From: Candidatus Omnitrophota bacterium
GTDB taxonomy: Bacteria > Omnitrophota > Omnitrophia > Omnitrophales > Aquincolibacteriaceae
Direction: 5' to 3'
DNA: 64,000 nt
NCBI GenBank assembly: GCA_016196565.1
Contig: JACPXK010000111.1
Coordinates: 50,448 to 114,447, forward strand
Below, in pieces: positions 52,540-59,192 of the stretch; within the stretch, counting starts at the first letter, position 1; each line of letters opens with the position of its first letter. A program made the position numbers and the translations under genes. Below the pieces are notes generated by a model. It did not search any database, was not told the origin of the DNA, and was given only the letters and a program-made list of their open reading frames with translations.

Positions 52540-52572
52540 CCCCAAAAGGGGCCAGGCCCCTCGGTGCCAGGC
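52540..52572 (+). repeat. Dispersed palindromic repeat, copy 1
   Basis: It begins immediately after the giant gene's stop codon. It contains CCCC-AAAA-GGGG and GGGGCC-A-GGCCCC hairpins. Bases 52540-52569 are the exact reverse complement of 59141-59170. There is no T tract, so it is not a standard terminator. Confidence 0.9.
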
Positions 52573-52622
52573 TTGCGCAGTATCCGGCACTTTCGGCACG
52601 CCTTCTGCAGTTTTCCTCTTTG

Positions 52623-52631
52623 TGTTATAAT
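52623..52631 (+). promoter_or_regulatory. Extended -10 promoter giving a probably leaderless nadE mRNA
   Basis: TG-t-TATAAT ends 8 bases before the nadE ATG. Transcription starting about 7 bases downstream would begin at or next to the start codon. The -35 region (TTCTGC at 52603-52608) is poor, as is usual for extended -10 promoters. Confidence 0.55.
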
Positions 52632-52639
52632 TTCCCGCA

Positions 52640-54280
52640 ATGAAACTTCGCTTTGCCATTGCGCAAATGAATCCCACGGTGGGGGATTATCCCGCCAACA
52701 CCCAAAAAATTATTTCCTGGATACGCTCCGCGGAGAAAAAGAAGGCGGATCTGATTGTTTTTCCCGAGCTTTCTCTTTCCGGCTATCCCATGTGGGACCT
52801 TGCCAACAAAAAACGCTTTGTGGAAGAAAGCCTTCGCCACCTTGACCGTATTGCCAAAAGCACACGGGGCAAAAAGATCGCGGTGGCGCTTGGTTTTGTC
52901 GACAAAGGCGAAAAATCCGCGGACCGCAGCCGTAACAGCCTGGCTTGGATTCAGGAGGGAAAAATCCGGTATCGTTACGCAAAGCATCTTTTGCCGACCT
53001 ATGACGTATTTCTGGAAGATATTTTCTTTGAACCCGGCCGTGAAAATGTTGTCATCCCTTGGAAAGGAAAGAGGATCGGCGTTACGATTTGCGAGGACAT
53101 TTGGGATGAGCGCTATGAAGAAAAACCATTGGCCCGTCTTAAACGTAAAGGCGCTGACTTTATCATCAATATCTCTGCCTCTCCTTATTACCGGGGTGTG
53201 GCCGAAGCGCGTGATCAGCTCCTCAAAAAACACGCGACTCATTACGGATTTCCCATGCTTTATGTCAATCAAGTTTGCGGCCAGGACGATTTGATTTTTG
53301 ACGGCCGAAGCCTTTTTGTGAATGAAAACGGCCGCGTCCTTTTCCGTGCGCCGGCATTTAAGGAAAATCTTTTTTATTTTGATTGGGACCCTTCTTCTAA
53401 AGATCCCTATGAAGTGATGCTTCCGGCTGCAACCAGTAAACCCGAGGAAGTTTACGGGGCCCTGGTTTTAGGAGTGCGGGATTATTGCAGGAAAAATGGT
53501 TTCAAAAAAGTCCTCATAGGTTTAAGCGGCGGCATTGATTCGGCGCTCGTGGCGGCGCTTGCCGTGGACGCACTCGGGCCGGCCGCGGTTTTGGGAGTGA
53601 CCATGCCGGGACCTTTTTCCTCGCCCGGAAGCTGGAAAGATTCTGCCGATCTCGCGCGCCGCTTGGGAATCGAATTACGGGTTCATCCCATCAAAAAAGA
53701 ATTCGAATTCATCATGCGTGGAAAGCGGATTCCTAAGCAAGGGCAAGTAACGCTTGCCATGGAAAATCTTCAGGCTCGTTTGCGTGGGCTCGAACTCATG
53801 TATTTGTCCAATGACGAAGGGCGGCTCCTTCTGACGACTGGCAATAAATCGGAGCTCGCCATGGGCTATTGCACCCTTTATGGGGACATGGCGGGCGGGC
53901 TTTCGGTGATCGGGGATGTTTATAAAACGGATGTGTACCGGCTTGCCTGGTACCGGAATTCCAAAGGAGAGGTCATTGTCAAATCCATATTAATGAAGGC
54001 GCCCTCGGCGGAACTCCGCCCGAATCAAAAAGATGAAGATTCCCTTCCTCCTTATGAGCTTTTGGACGAGATCCTTTACCTTTATATTGAAAAAAATATG
54101 AGCCGAGAAGACATCGCCAAAAAAATGAAGAGGAGAGCGAACACCTCCCTTATCGGAGAAGTCATTGACAAAGTGGACCATAATGAATACAAACGCCGTC
54201 AAACTCCGCCTATTTTGCGAGTGACCGAGAAAGCCTGGTTCGGCCGCCGCATGCCCATCACCAATCGTTTTGAGGGCTGA
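52640..54280 (+). CDS. nadE: Glutamine-dependent NAD+ synthetase
   Basis: Makes NAD+ from deamido-NAD, ATP and glutamine in the cytoplasm. Two domains in 546 residues: an N-terminal nitrilase-type glutaminase (1 to about 265) with the triad Glu43 (F-P-E-L), Lys115 (A-K-H-L-L-P) and Cys151 (T-I-C-E-D-I-W-D), and a C-terminal synthetase with PP-loop S-G-G-I-D-S at 296-301. T-T-G-N-K-S-E and G-D-V-Y-K-T-D-V-Y follow as in the family. The length matches the shorter bacterial glutamine-dependent type. The ATG is fixed by the promoter 8 bases upstream; no Shine-Dalgarno is visible, consistent with a leaderless message. Confidence 0.95.
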   Translation: MKLRFAIAQMNPTVGDYPANTQKIISWIRSAEKKKADLIVFPELSLSGYPMWDLANKKRFVEESLRHLDRIAKSTRGKKIAVALGFVDKGEKSADRSRNSLAWIQEGKIRYRYAKHLLPTYDVFLEDIFFEPGRENVVIPWKGKRIGVTICEDIWDERYEEKPLARLKRKGADFIINISASPYYRGVAEARDQLLKKHATHYGFPMLYVNQVCGQDDLIFDGRSLFVNENGRVLFRAPAFKENLFYFDWDPSSKDPYEVMLPAATSKPEEVYGALVLGVRDYCRKNGFKKVLIGLSGGIDSALVAALAVDALGPAAVLGVTMPGPFSSPGSWKDSADLARRLGIELRVHPIKKEFEFIMRGKRIPKQGQVTLAMENLQARLRGLELMYLSNDEGRLLLTTGNKSELAMGYCTLYGDMAGGLSVIGDVYKTDVYRLAWYRNSKGEVIVKSILMKAPSAELRPNQKDEDSLPPYELLDEILYLYIEKNMSREDIAKKMKRRANTSLIGEVIDKVDHNEYKRRQTPPILRVTEKAWFGRRMPITNRFEG

Positions 54281-54281
54281 C

Positions 54282-54310
54282 TTGCATCCAAGACGTTTCC
54301 AAGTTATACT
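54282..54310 (+). promoter_or_regulatory. Sigma70-type promoter of the toxin-antitoxin pair
   Basis: TTGCAT, 17-base spacer, TATACT. It starts one base after the nadE stop, so the pair has its own promoter. Confidence 0.7.
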
Positions 54311-54311
54311 T

Positions 54312-54333
54312 TGTAGTAACAAATGGCACTACA
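54312..54333 (+). promoter_or_regulatory. Inverted repeat, probable autoregulatory operator
   Basis: TGTAGT-N10-ACTACA lies directly after the -10 box, over the expected transcription start, and before the ribosome site. This is the usual place for an antitoxin-binding operator. Confidence 0.55.
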
Positions 54334-54349
54334 TGGGGAGGAAAATAAA

Positions 54350-54643
54350 ATGACGGTTGCCACAGCCTTATTAACAGCAAAACATATCGGAGTCAGGGAG
54401 CTTCGTGAGCATTTGTCCAAGCGCCTCAAAGGCAATAAACCTATTATCGTGACCGAACATGGGACGCCCACCAAAGTCATATTTTCCTACCGGGATGTGC
54501 TGGAACTCATTGACATTTTGGATGAACTTCAGGATCGTCAGGCAATTCAAGCTGTGCAAGAAGGAAGAAGGGCAATTCAGAAAGGGGCGAGAGGAACTTC
54601 TGTTTCCAGTCTCTTTAATCAAATCCGACAATCTCGTAAGTGA
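54350..54643 (+). CDS. Phd/YefM-type antitoxin
   Basis: Predicted DNA-binding antitoxin of 97 residues. The N-terminus has the Phd/YefM pattern H-I-G-V-R-E-L-R-E-H-L-S-K-R-L, followed by P-I-I-V-T-E-H-G-T-P-T-K-V-I-F-S. The C-terminal part is a charged, probably flexible helix for toxin binding. I choose the ATG at 54350 because GGGGAGG (54335-54341) is well placed for it. The in-frame ATG at 54323 would lie inside the operator. Its last four bases overlap the toxin start, giving translational coupling. Confidence 0.85.
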   Translation: MTVATALLTAKHIGVRELREHLSKRLKGNKPIIVTEHGTPTKVIFSYRDVLELIDILDELQDRQAIQAVQEGRRAIQKGARGTSVSSLFNQIRQSRK

Positions 54644-54936
54644 AATACAACGTCCGATTTCCTACCGAATCAATCCAAAAGAAATTCCAAAAGGCTTTGG
54701 GATTTATTTCTTCCGAGAGGCTTCAGGATGAAATCATGCAGTCGATTGAAGGTTTGGCGGACAATCCTCGGCCTGCTGGAGAGCCCAAAATAAAGCCCCC
54801 GTTGATTGTTTATGGCTTTGCCGCGCAGTACCGGTTGAGGGTAAGAAATTACCGGATTTTATATGATGTGGATGATAAAAATAGAATCGTCTGGGTTTTC
54901 GACATTCGAAAACGTAATGAACGTACTTATGACTAA
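54640..54936 (+). CDS. RelE/ParE-family toxin
   Basis: A 98-residue protein with the RelE/ParE layout. An N-terminal helix pair (K-K-F-Q-K-A-L ... L-Q-D-E-I-M-Q-S-I) is followed by a strand pattern with R-L-R-V-R-N-Y-R-I-L-Y-D-V-D-D and V-W-V-F-D-I-R-K-R, the hallmark end of RelE-type ribosome-dependent mRNA interferases. Arg residues in R-V-R-N-Y-R and R-K-R are candidates for RNA contact. It starts with GTG overlapping the antitoxin stop. It may be an mRNA interferase or a gyrase poison; sequence alone does not decide. Confidence 0.85.
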   Translation: MKYNVRFPTESIQKKFQKALGFISSERLQDEIMQSIEGLADNPRPAGEPKIKPPLIVYGFAAQYRLRVRNYRILYDVDDKNRIVWVFDIRKRNERTYD

Positions 54937-54955
54937 AGGGCAGTGACTTTTTCAC

Positions 54956-56110
54956 ATGTTGACCGTCGGAATTCCGAAAGAAATAAAATCCAAAGAAAAA
55001 CGGGTGGGCATGACGCCTTCACTGGTTCAGAAGCTGACGTCTTGGGGGATCCCTGTCCTTGTGGAGAAAAATGCCGGGGCCGAATCCGGTTTTTCCGATG
55101 CGCAGTATGAGAAGGCCGGGGCGGCCGTCATCGCGAGTCATGCCGGTCTTTTCGCCAAATCGGATTTAATTCAAAAAGTTAAAGAGCCCCTGGCGCCCGA
55201 ATTTAAATTGTTGAGAAAAGACCAAATCCTTTTTTGTTTTTTGCATTTGGCTTCACCCTCCAATTGCGCCCTTGTCAAAGCCTTGGTCCATTCGGGAGCG
55301 ACCGCCCTCGGCTTTGAGACTTTGGTGGTAGAAGGTAAAGTCCCGGTTTTAAAACCCATGAGTGAGATTGCGGGGTCTCTGGCCGCGATTTATGCGGCTT
55401 ATTTTTGCTCCGTCCCGATTGTGTTCGATGGCAGGGTAAAATATCCGGCTGATTTTTTTAAAACTGTGGAATTATTAGCGGAAAGTTACCCGGATTTCCC
55501 GCGTTCCATGCGCATGCCGAAAACCGTGATTTTTGGCGGCGGGGTAGCGGGACTAAAAGCTGCGCAGTACGGTTTGAAAATGGGCGCTCATATGACCGTC
55601 GTTGAAAAAAATGAAGACCGGCTTGAAGCACTTCAAAAACAATATCAAGATGAAAAGCGCCTGTGTTTTGTTTCACCCAAGGAACTCTCCGACAAACACC
55701 TCGAAGCAGCCGAGGTCTTCATCGCTTGTGTGCATCATCCCGGTAAAAGGGCGGAACCCGTTTTGGATGAAGAAAGGCTTGGAAATGTCAGCCAGAAATT
55801 AAGAAAGATCATGATCGATATTTCTATTGATCAGGGAGGAAATTTCCCCGAGTCACGTCCTAGTTCTTATGAAGATCCGCTTTATTTGGACTCGTACGGC
55901 AATCTGCGTTTTGCGGTCGCCAATATTCCTTCTCTTTGCGGCCGCGGGGCCTCGGAAGCCTTAGAAAAGGCGGCATTTCCTTACACGCTTGCTTTAGCAA
56001 AAAACGGCCGGGACGCATTTAAAAAAATCCCTGAGCTTAAAAATGCAATCAATGTGGATCGCGGAAAAGTCCTTATTGCGGACATCCGCAAAGCTCACGA
56101 ATCAAAATGA
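54956..56110 (+). CDS. ald: Alanine dehydrogenase
   Basis: Catalyses L-alanine + NAD+ to pyruvate + ammonium + NADH. It begins with V-G-I-P-K-E-I-K-S-K-E-K-R-V-G-M-T-P, diagnostic of the AlaDH/PNT family. Lys76 in V-K-E-P and His97 in F-L-H-L-A match the catalytic Lys and His. The Rossmann segment I-F-G-G-G-V-A-G-L-K-A-A follows, and Asp292 in D-I-S-I-D-Q-G-G-N is the remaining catalytic acid. At 384 residues it is slightly longer than usual; a short extension sits before the Rossmann segment. It lies 19 bases after the toxin gene with no clear promoter, so some expression may read through from the toxin-antitoxin promoter. Confidence 0.9.
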   Translation: MLTVGIPKEIKSKEKRVGMTPSLVQKLTSWGIPVLVEKNAGAESGFSDAQYEKAGAAVIASHAGLFAKSDLIQKVKEPLAPEFKLLRKDQILFCFLHLASPSNCALVKALVHSGATALGFETLVVEGKVPVLKPMSEIAGSLAAIYAAYFCSVPIVFDGRVKYPADFFKTVELLAESYPDFPRSMRMPKTVIFGGGVAGLKAAQYGLKMGAHMTVVEKNEDRLEALQKQYQDEKRLCFVSPKELSDKHLEAAEVFIACVHHPGKRAEPVLDEERLGNVSQKLRKIMIDISIDQGGNFPESRPSSYEDPLYLDSYGNLRFAVANIPSLCGRGASEALEKAAFPYTLALAKNGRDAFKKIPELKNAINVDRGKVLIADIRKAHESK

Positions 56111-56120
56111 ATGGGCAAAA

Positions 56121-56147
56121 CAAAAGGTGTCTGGCTCCTTTTGGTGT
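56121..56147 (+). repeat. Dispersed palindromic repeat, copy 2 (diverged)
   Basis: CAAAAGG-TGTCTGGCT-CCTTTTG forms a perfect 7-bp stem, followed by GTGT. Sequence and layout resemble the copies at 52540 and 59139. It lies just upstream of the rsfS promoter. Confidence 0.65.
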
Positions 56148-56149
56148 TG

Positions 56150-56158
56150 TGCTATAAT
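56150..56158 (+). promoter_or_regulatory. Extended -10 promoter for rsfS-argS-miaA-hflX
   Basis: TG-c-TATAAT, about 45 bases before rsfS. It closely resembles the nadE promoter (TTGTG-y-TATAAT in both), and each follows a copy of the palindromic repeat. Confidence 0.6.
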
Positions 56159-56202
56159 ACCGCTTCCGTTTTTGAAAAATACGAAGGGAAATACAAAGTT
56201 CA

Positions 56203-56535
56203 TTGCAGCCTAAAAAAATAGCTTTGCTTGCCAGAAAAGCCGCGGAGGACAAGAAGGGGGAAGAGCCGGCCATTCTCGATATCAGCAAGCTGACAAGCAT
56301 TGCCCATTACTTTATGATTGTGCATGGCAATTCGGACCGCCATGTTAAAACCATCGCCCATCATATTATGGACACCATGAAAGAGAAAAAAGTTCCTTTA
56401 TGGCATGACGAAGGATTGGAAAGCGGAAGTTGGGTGGTCTTAGATTATGCCTCCGTCATCATTCATGTTTTTTACCGTGAAACACGTCAATTTTATAACC
56501 TGGAACGCCTGTGGGGAGAAGCCCCCCGCCTTTGA
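56203..56535 (+). CDS. rsfS: Ribosomal silencing factor RsfS (Iojap family)
   Basis: Binds L14 of the large ribosomal subunit and blocks subunit joining in starvation. A 110-residue protein with the family pattern A-x-x-A-A-E-D-K-K, I-L-D-I-S-K-L-T-S-I-A-H-Y-F-M-I-V-H-G-N-S-D-R-H-V, then G-S-W-V-V-L-D-Y-A-S-V-I-I-H-V-F and R-x-F-Y-N-L-E-R-L-W. The start is TTG at 56203; no in-frame ATG is available upstream. The nearest Shine-Dalgarno-like sequence (GAAGGGA) is rather far away at about 15 bases, so the exact start is less certain than the gene. Confidence 0.92.
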   Translation: MQPKKIALLARKAAEDKKGEEPAILDISKLTSIAHYFMIVHGNSDRHVKTIAHHIMDTMKEKKVPLWHDEGLESGSWVVLDYASVIIHVFYRETRQFYNLERLWGEAPRL

Positions 56536-56547
56536 CCTGACCCTTCC

Positions 56548-58215
56548 ATGAATCCCCGTATAGAAAATCTCATCCATCAATTGCTCGATGTGTATTCCAA
56601 ACGCAAAGGAATGGTCATTCCCAAAGAGCTGGGTTATGACATCACCGTGACCCGCGACCCGTCCCACGGGGATTTTGCCTCGAATGTGGCTTTTAAATTG
56701 GCGCGTGTTTTTCAGGCCAAACCCAATTTGATCGCCGATGAACTGGTGTTGATCCTTGAAGAAGAGGCCATCAAAAAGGCGGCGGATCATTTCATTGACC
56801 GCGTGGAAGTGGCGGGCGGGGGTTTTATCAATTTTTATTTGGCAAAATCTTCCCTGGCCGAGGTCCTGCTGGAAGTTTATAAAAAAGGAAAACAGTATGG
56901 AGAATCGGATTTCGGAAGTTCCAAGAAAGTGCTTTTGGAATTTGTCAGCGCCAATCCTACCGGACCTTTGACGATCGCGCATGGCCGTCAAGCCGCCGTG
57001 GGTGATGCGTTAGCGCGGATTCTCAAAGCCACGGGCCATCAGGTTTCCACGGAATATTATCTCAATGACGGCGGCCGGCAGATGAATCTTTTGGGAGCAA
57101 GCCTCTGGGCCCGCTACCGTCAGGAACTGGGCCAGAAAGTCACTCTTCCCGAAGAAGGTTATCAAGGTGATTATTTAATCGAAATTGCCCGCCGCCTGAA
57201 GAAAATAAAAAAAGACAGCCTGCTGAAGGAAAAAGAAGAAAATGCCATCGATTTTTGCCGCCGTTTTGCGGGCGAAGAAATCATGAAGAGTATTGAAAAA
57301 GACTTATCGGAAACCCGGATTCATTTTGACCATTATTTTAAGGAAACGACACTTTACGAAAAAAAAGCTATTGATTTGGCCCTTAATTACCTGACCGATC
57401 ATCATCACATCTACGAAAAAGACGGTGCCCTTTGGTTTCGCTCCACGGTTTTCGGAGACGATAAAGACCGGGTCGTGAAGAAATCGACCCACGATTACAC
57501 TTACCTTGCTCCTGATATTGCTTATCACCGTTACAAGTTTGAGCGGGGATTTAACTGGCTGATTAATTTATGGGGACCGGACCATCACGGTTATGTCGCC
57601 CGCCTGAAGGCCGCTTGCCAGGCGCTTGGCCATCCTGTCAATGAAATCGACATCCGTATTGTGCAGCTCACAACGCTTTTCCGTAACGGCGAACCGGTCC
57701 GCATGTCCACCCGCGCCGGCGAATTTGTGACTTTGCGCGAACTTTATGAGGAGGTCGGCGTGGATGCCGCGCGGTTTTTCTTTGTCATGCGTAAAATCGA
57801 AAGTCATCTTGATTTTGATCTTGAACTCGCCAAACAGAAATCCCAGGACAATCCCGTTTATTATCTTCAATACGCACACGCCCGTATCGCGAGCCTTTTA
57901 AAATTCGCCGAGACCGAAGTCAATGTCAAGGTGAACCTGGAAAAGCTGGATTCGGAACAGGAAAACGGCCTTATCAAAATGATTTCGGAGTATCCGGAAG
58001 TCCTCATCCAAGCCAGTCAATTGCTCGAGCCTTACCGGCTGGCCGATTATTTGCGTGAGCTTGCCGCCTCATTCCACAAATTCTATGCTCATAACCGTGT
58101 GGTCACCGAAGACAAAGAGTTGACGGCGGCGCGTCTCCTCTTGGCCGACGCCACACGCATCGTCCTCCAAAACGGCTTAGAGCTTCTGGGTATTTCTCAG
58201 CCCGAATCGATGTGA
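56548..58215 (+). CDS. argS: Arginyl-tRNA synthetase
   Basis: Class I synthetase, 555 residues. The N-terminal Add-1 domain (about 1-100) is followed by S-A-N-P-T-G-P-L-T-I-A-H-G-R, whose A-H-G-R is the HIGH-type ATP motif. D-H-H-G-Y-V-A-R-L-K lies mid-protein. V-R-M-S-T-R-A-G-E is the atypical KMSKS region of ArgS. The C-terminal anticodon-binding DALR domain includes Q-Y-A-H-A-R and ends in L-G-I-S-Q-P-E-S-M. It starts 12 bases after rsfS, and its stop overlaps the miaA start. Confidence 0.97.
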   Translation: MNPRIENLIHQLLDVYSKRKGMVIPKELGYDITVTRDPSHGDFASNVAFKLARVFQAKPNLIADELVLILEEEAIKKAADHFIDRVEVAGGGFINFYLAKSSLAEVLLEVYKKGKQYGESDFGSSKKVLLEFVSANPTGPLTIAHGRQAAVGDALARILKATGHQVSTEYYLNDGGRQMNLLGASLWARYRQELGQKVTLPEEGYQGDYLIEIARRLKKIKKDSLLKEKEENAIDFCRRFAGEEIMKSIEKDLSETRIHFDHYFKETTLYEKKAIDLALNYLTDHHHIYEKDGALWFRSTVFGDDKDRVVKKSTHDYTYLAPDIAYHRYKFERGFNWLINLWGPDHHGYVARLKAACQALGHPVNEIDIRIVQLTTLFRNGEPVRMSTRAGEFVTLRELYEEVGVDAARFFFVMRKIESHLDFDLELAKQKSQDNPVYYLQYAHARIASLLKFAETEVNVKVNLEKLDSEQENGLIKMISEYPEVLIQASQLLEPYRLADYLRELAASFHKFYAHNRVVTEDKELTAARLLLADATRIVLQNGLELLGISQPESM

Positions 58216-59192
58216 AGCCCCTGGTTTTTTTTCTGCTTGGTCCGACAGCCGTCGGCAAATCGAAAATCGCCGTGGAACTTGCCAAACGGCTGAAGGGCGA
58301 GATCATTTCCGCGGATTCCATGCAGGTCTACCGCGGCATGGATATCGGGACCGCCAAGCCTTCCAAGAAGGACCAAAAGCAAAGCCCGCATCATTTGATC
58401 GATATTCTTTCGCCGGCCCGTTCTTTTTCGGCTTTTGAATACCGCAAAAAAGCCCTGGCAAAAATTCGCCAGATCACGCGCCGTAAAAGAACCCCTATGG
58501 TTGTGGGCGGCAGCGGGCTTTATGTGCGCTCACTGCTCGAAGGGATTTCGGGACAGCCCGGCGCCAACTGGAAAATCCGCCGGAAACTTGAACGGGAAGC
58601 TAAAATCCGCGGCTTGGCGGAGCTTTATCGAAGGTTGGAGAGGTTGGATTCGATGGCGGCAAAAAAAATTAAGGCCAGCGATGAAATGCGCATTATCCGT
58701 GCTTTAGAAATCAGGGAAATCTCCGGTAAGAATCCGTCCCAGTGGCATCAGAAAAAAGAGGGAGCTCTTGAGACCTTGGGGTTTCAACCGGTTGTGATTG
58801 GAATTTGCCGCCCGCGGCCGGAGCTTTATGAAAACATCAACGCCCGAGTGGACGAAATGTTTCGAAAAGGGCTTGTCCGGGAAGTCAAAAAACTCGCTCA
58901 AGGAAGGCTTTCGCGTACGGCCCGTTTGGCGGTAGGCTATAAGGAGATTCTCAAATCCCTGGCGGGAGAAATTTCGCTTCAAGCAGCCAAAGAGGACATT
59001 AAGAAGAATTCCCGCCATCTTGCCAAACGGCAAATCACTTGGTTTAAGAAAGAAAAGGGGATCCATTGGGTTGAATGGGAGCCCAACGACACCGTCAAAA
59101 CTATGGGTGACAAAATTTTAATGCAAAAGCAAATGCAGCTTGGCACCGAGGGGCCTGGCCCCTTTTGGGGTGGAGTGAATGCCGCGAGATAA
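58212..59192 (+). CDS. miaA: tRNA dimethylallyltransferase
   Basis: Transfers dimethylallyl to A37 of tRNAs reading U-starting codons. The P-loop G-P-T-A-V-G-K-S is at residues 10-17. S-A-D-S-M-Q-V-Y-R-G-M-D-I-G-T-A-K-P, G-G-S-G-L-Y-V-R and A-V-G-Y-K-E-I follow in family order. GTG start, overlapping argS by four bases. The last 19 residues (after about residue 307) are outside the fold and are encoded largely by copy 3 of the palindromic repeat, so the repeat appears to have replaced or extended the natural C-terminus. Its 3' end overlaps hflX by 14 bases. Confidence 0.95.
   Translation: MKPLVFFLLGPTAVGKSKIAVELAKRLKGEIISADSMQVYRGMDIGTAKPSKKDQKQSPHHLIDILSPARSFSAFEYRKKALAKIRQITRRKRTPMVVGGSGLYVRSLLEGISGQPGANWKIRRKLEREAKIRGLAELYRRLERLDSMAAKKIKASDEMRIIRALEIREISGKNPSQWHQKKEGALETLGFQPVVIGICRPRPELYENINARVDEMFRKGLVREVKKLAQGRLSRTARLAVGYKEILKSLAGEISLQAAKEDIKKNSRHLAKRQITWFKKEKGIHWVEWEPNDTVKTMGDKILMQKQMQLGTEGPGPFWGGVNAAR
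59139..59170 (+). repeat. Dispersed palindromic repeat, copy 3, inside the miaA 3' end
   Basis: Bases 59141-59170 are the exact reverse complement of 52540-52569, 6.6 kb away. It encodes the G-T-E-G-P-G-P-F-W-G tail of MiaA, and its terminal GGGG runs into the presumed hflX ribosome site. Confidence 0.9.

Larger units (their letters stand above)
9766..51855 (+). other. R-S-E-x-R pentapeptides scattered through the giant protein
   Basis: R-S-E-x-R begins at residues 698 (nt 9766), 751 (9925), 1610 (12502), 2134 (14074), 8968 (34576), 10975 (40597), 13538 (48286), 14151 (50125) and 14723 (51841). There are two R-S-E-V-S copies at 10965 and 10970, and the near matches K-S-E-T-R at 593 and R-A-E-V-R at 14147. 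The Arg, Ser and Glu codons vary between copies (for example cgctctgaaatccgc, cgatcagaattacga and cgttccgaaatgcgt), so the conserved unit is the peptide, not the DNA. Copies fall in hydrophilic linkers between recognisable modules. Confidence 0.8.

Noticed and set aside
7675..52539. Giant gene as a non-ribosomal peptide or polyketide synthase
   Set aside because: No adenylation, ketosynthase or carrier-protein signatures occur in it. The only AMP-binding motif in the window belongs to the acyl-CoA synthetase at 4578.
52540..52572. Intrinsic terminator of the giant gene
   Set aside because: The G/C-rich hairpins are not followed by a T run, and the same sequence occurs inside miaA, so a dispersed repeat is the better reading.
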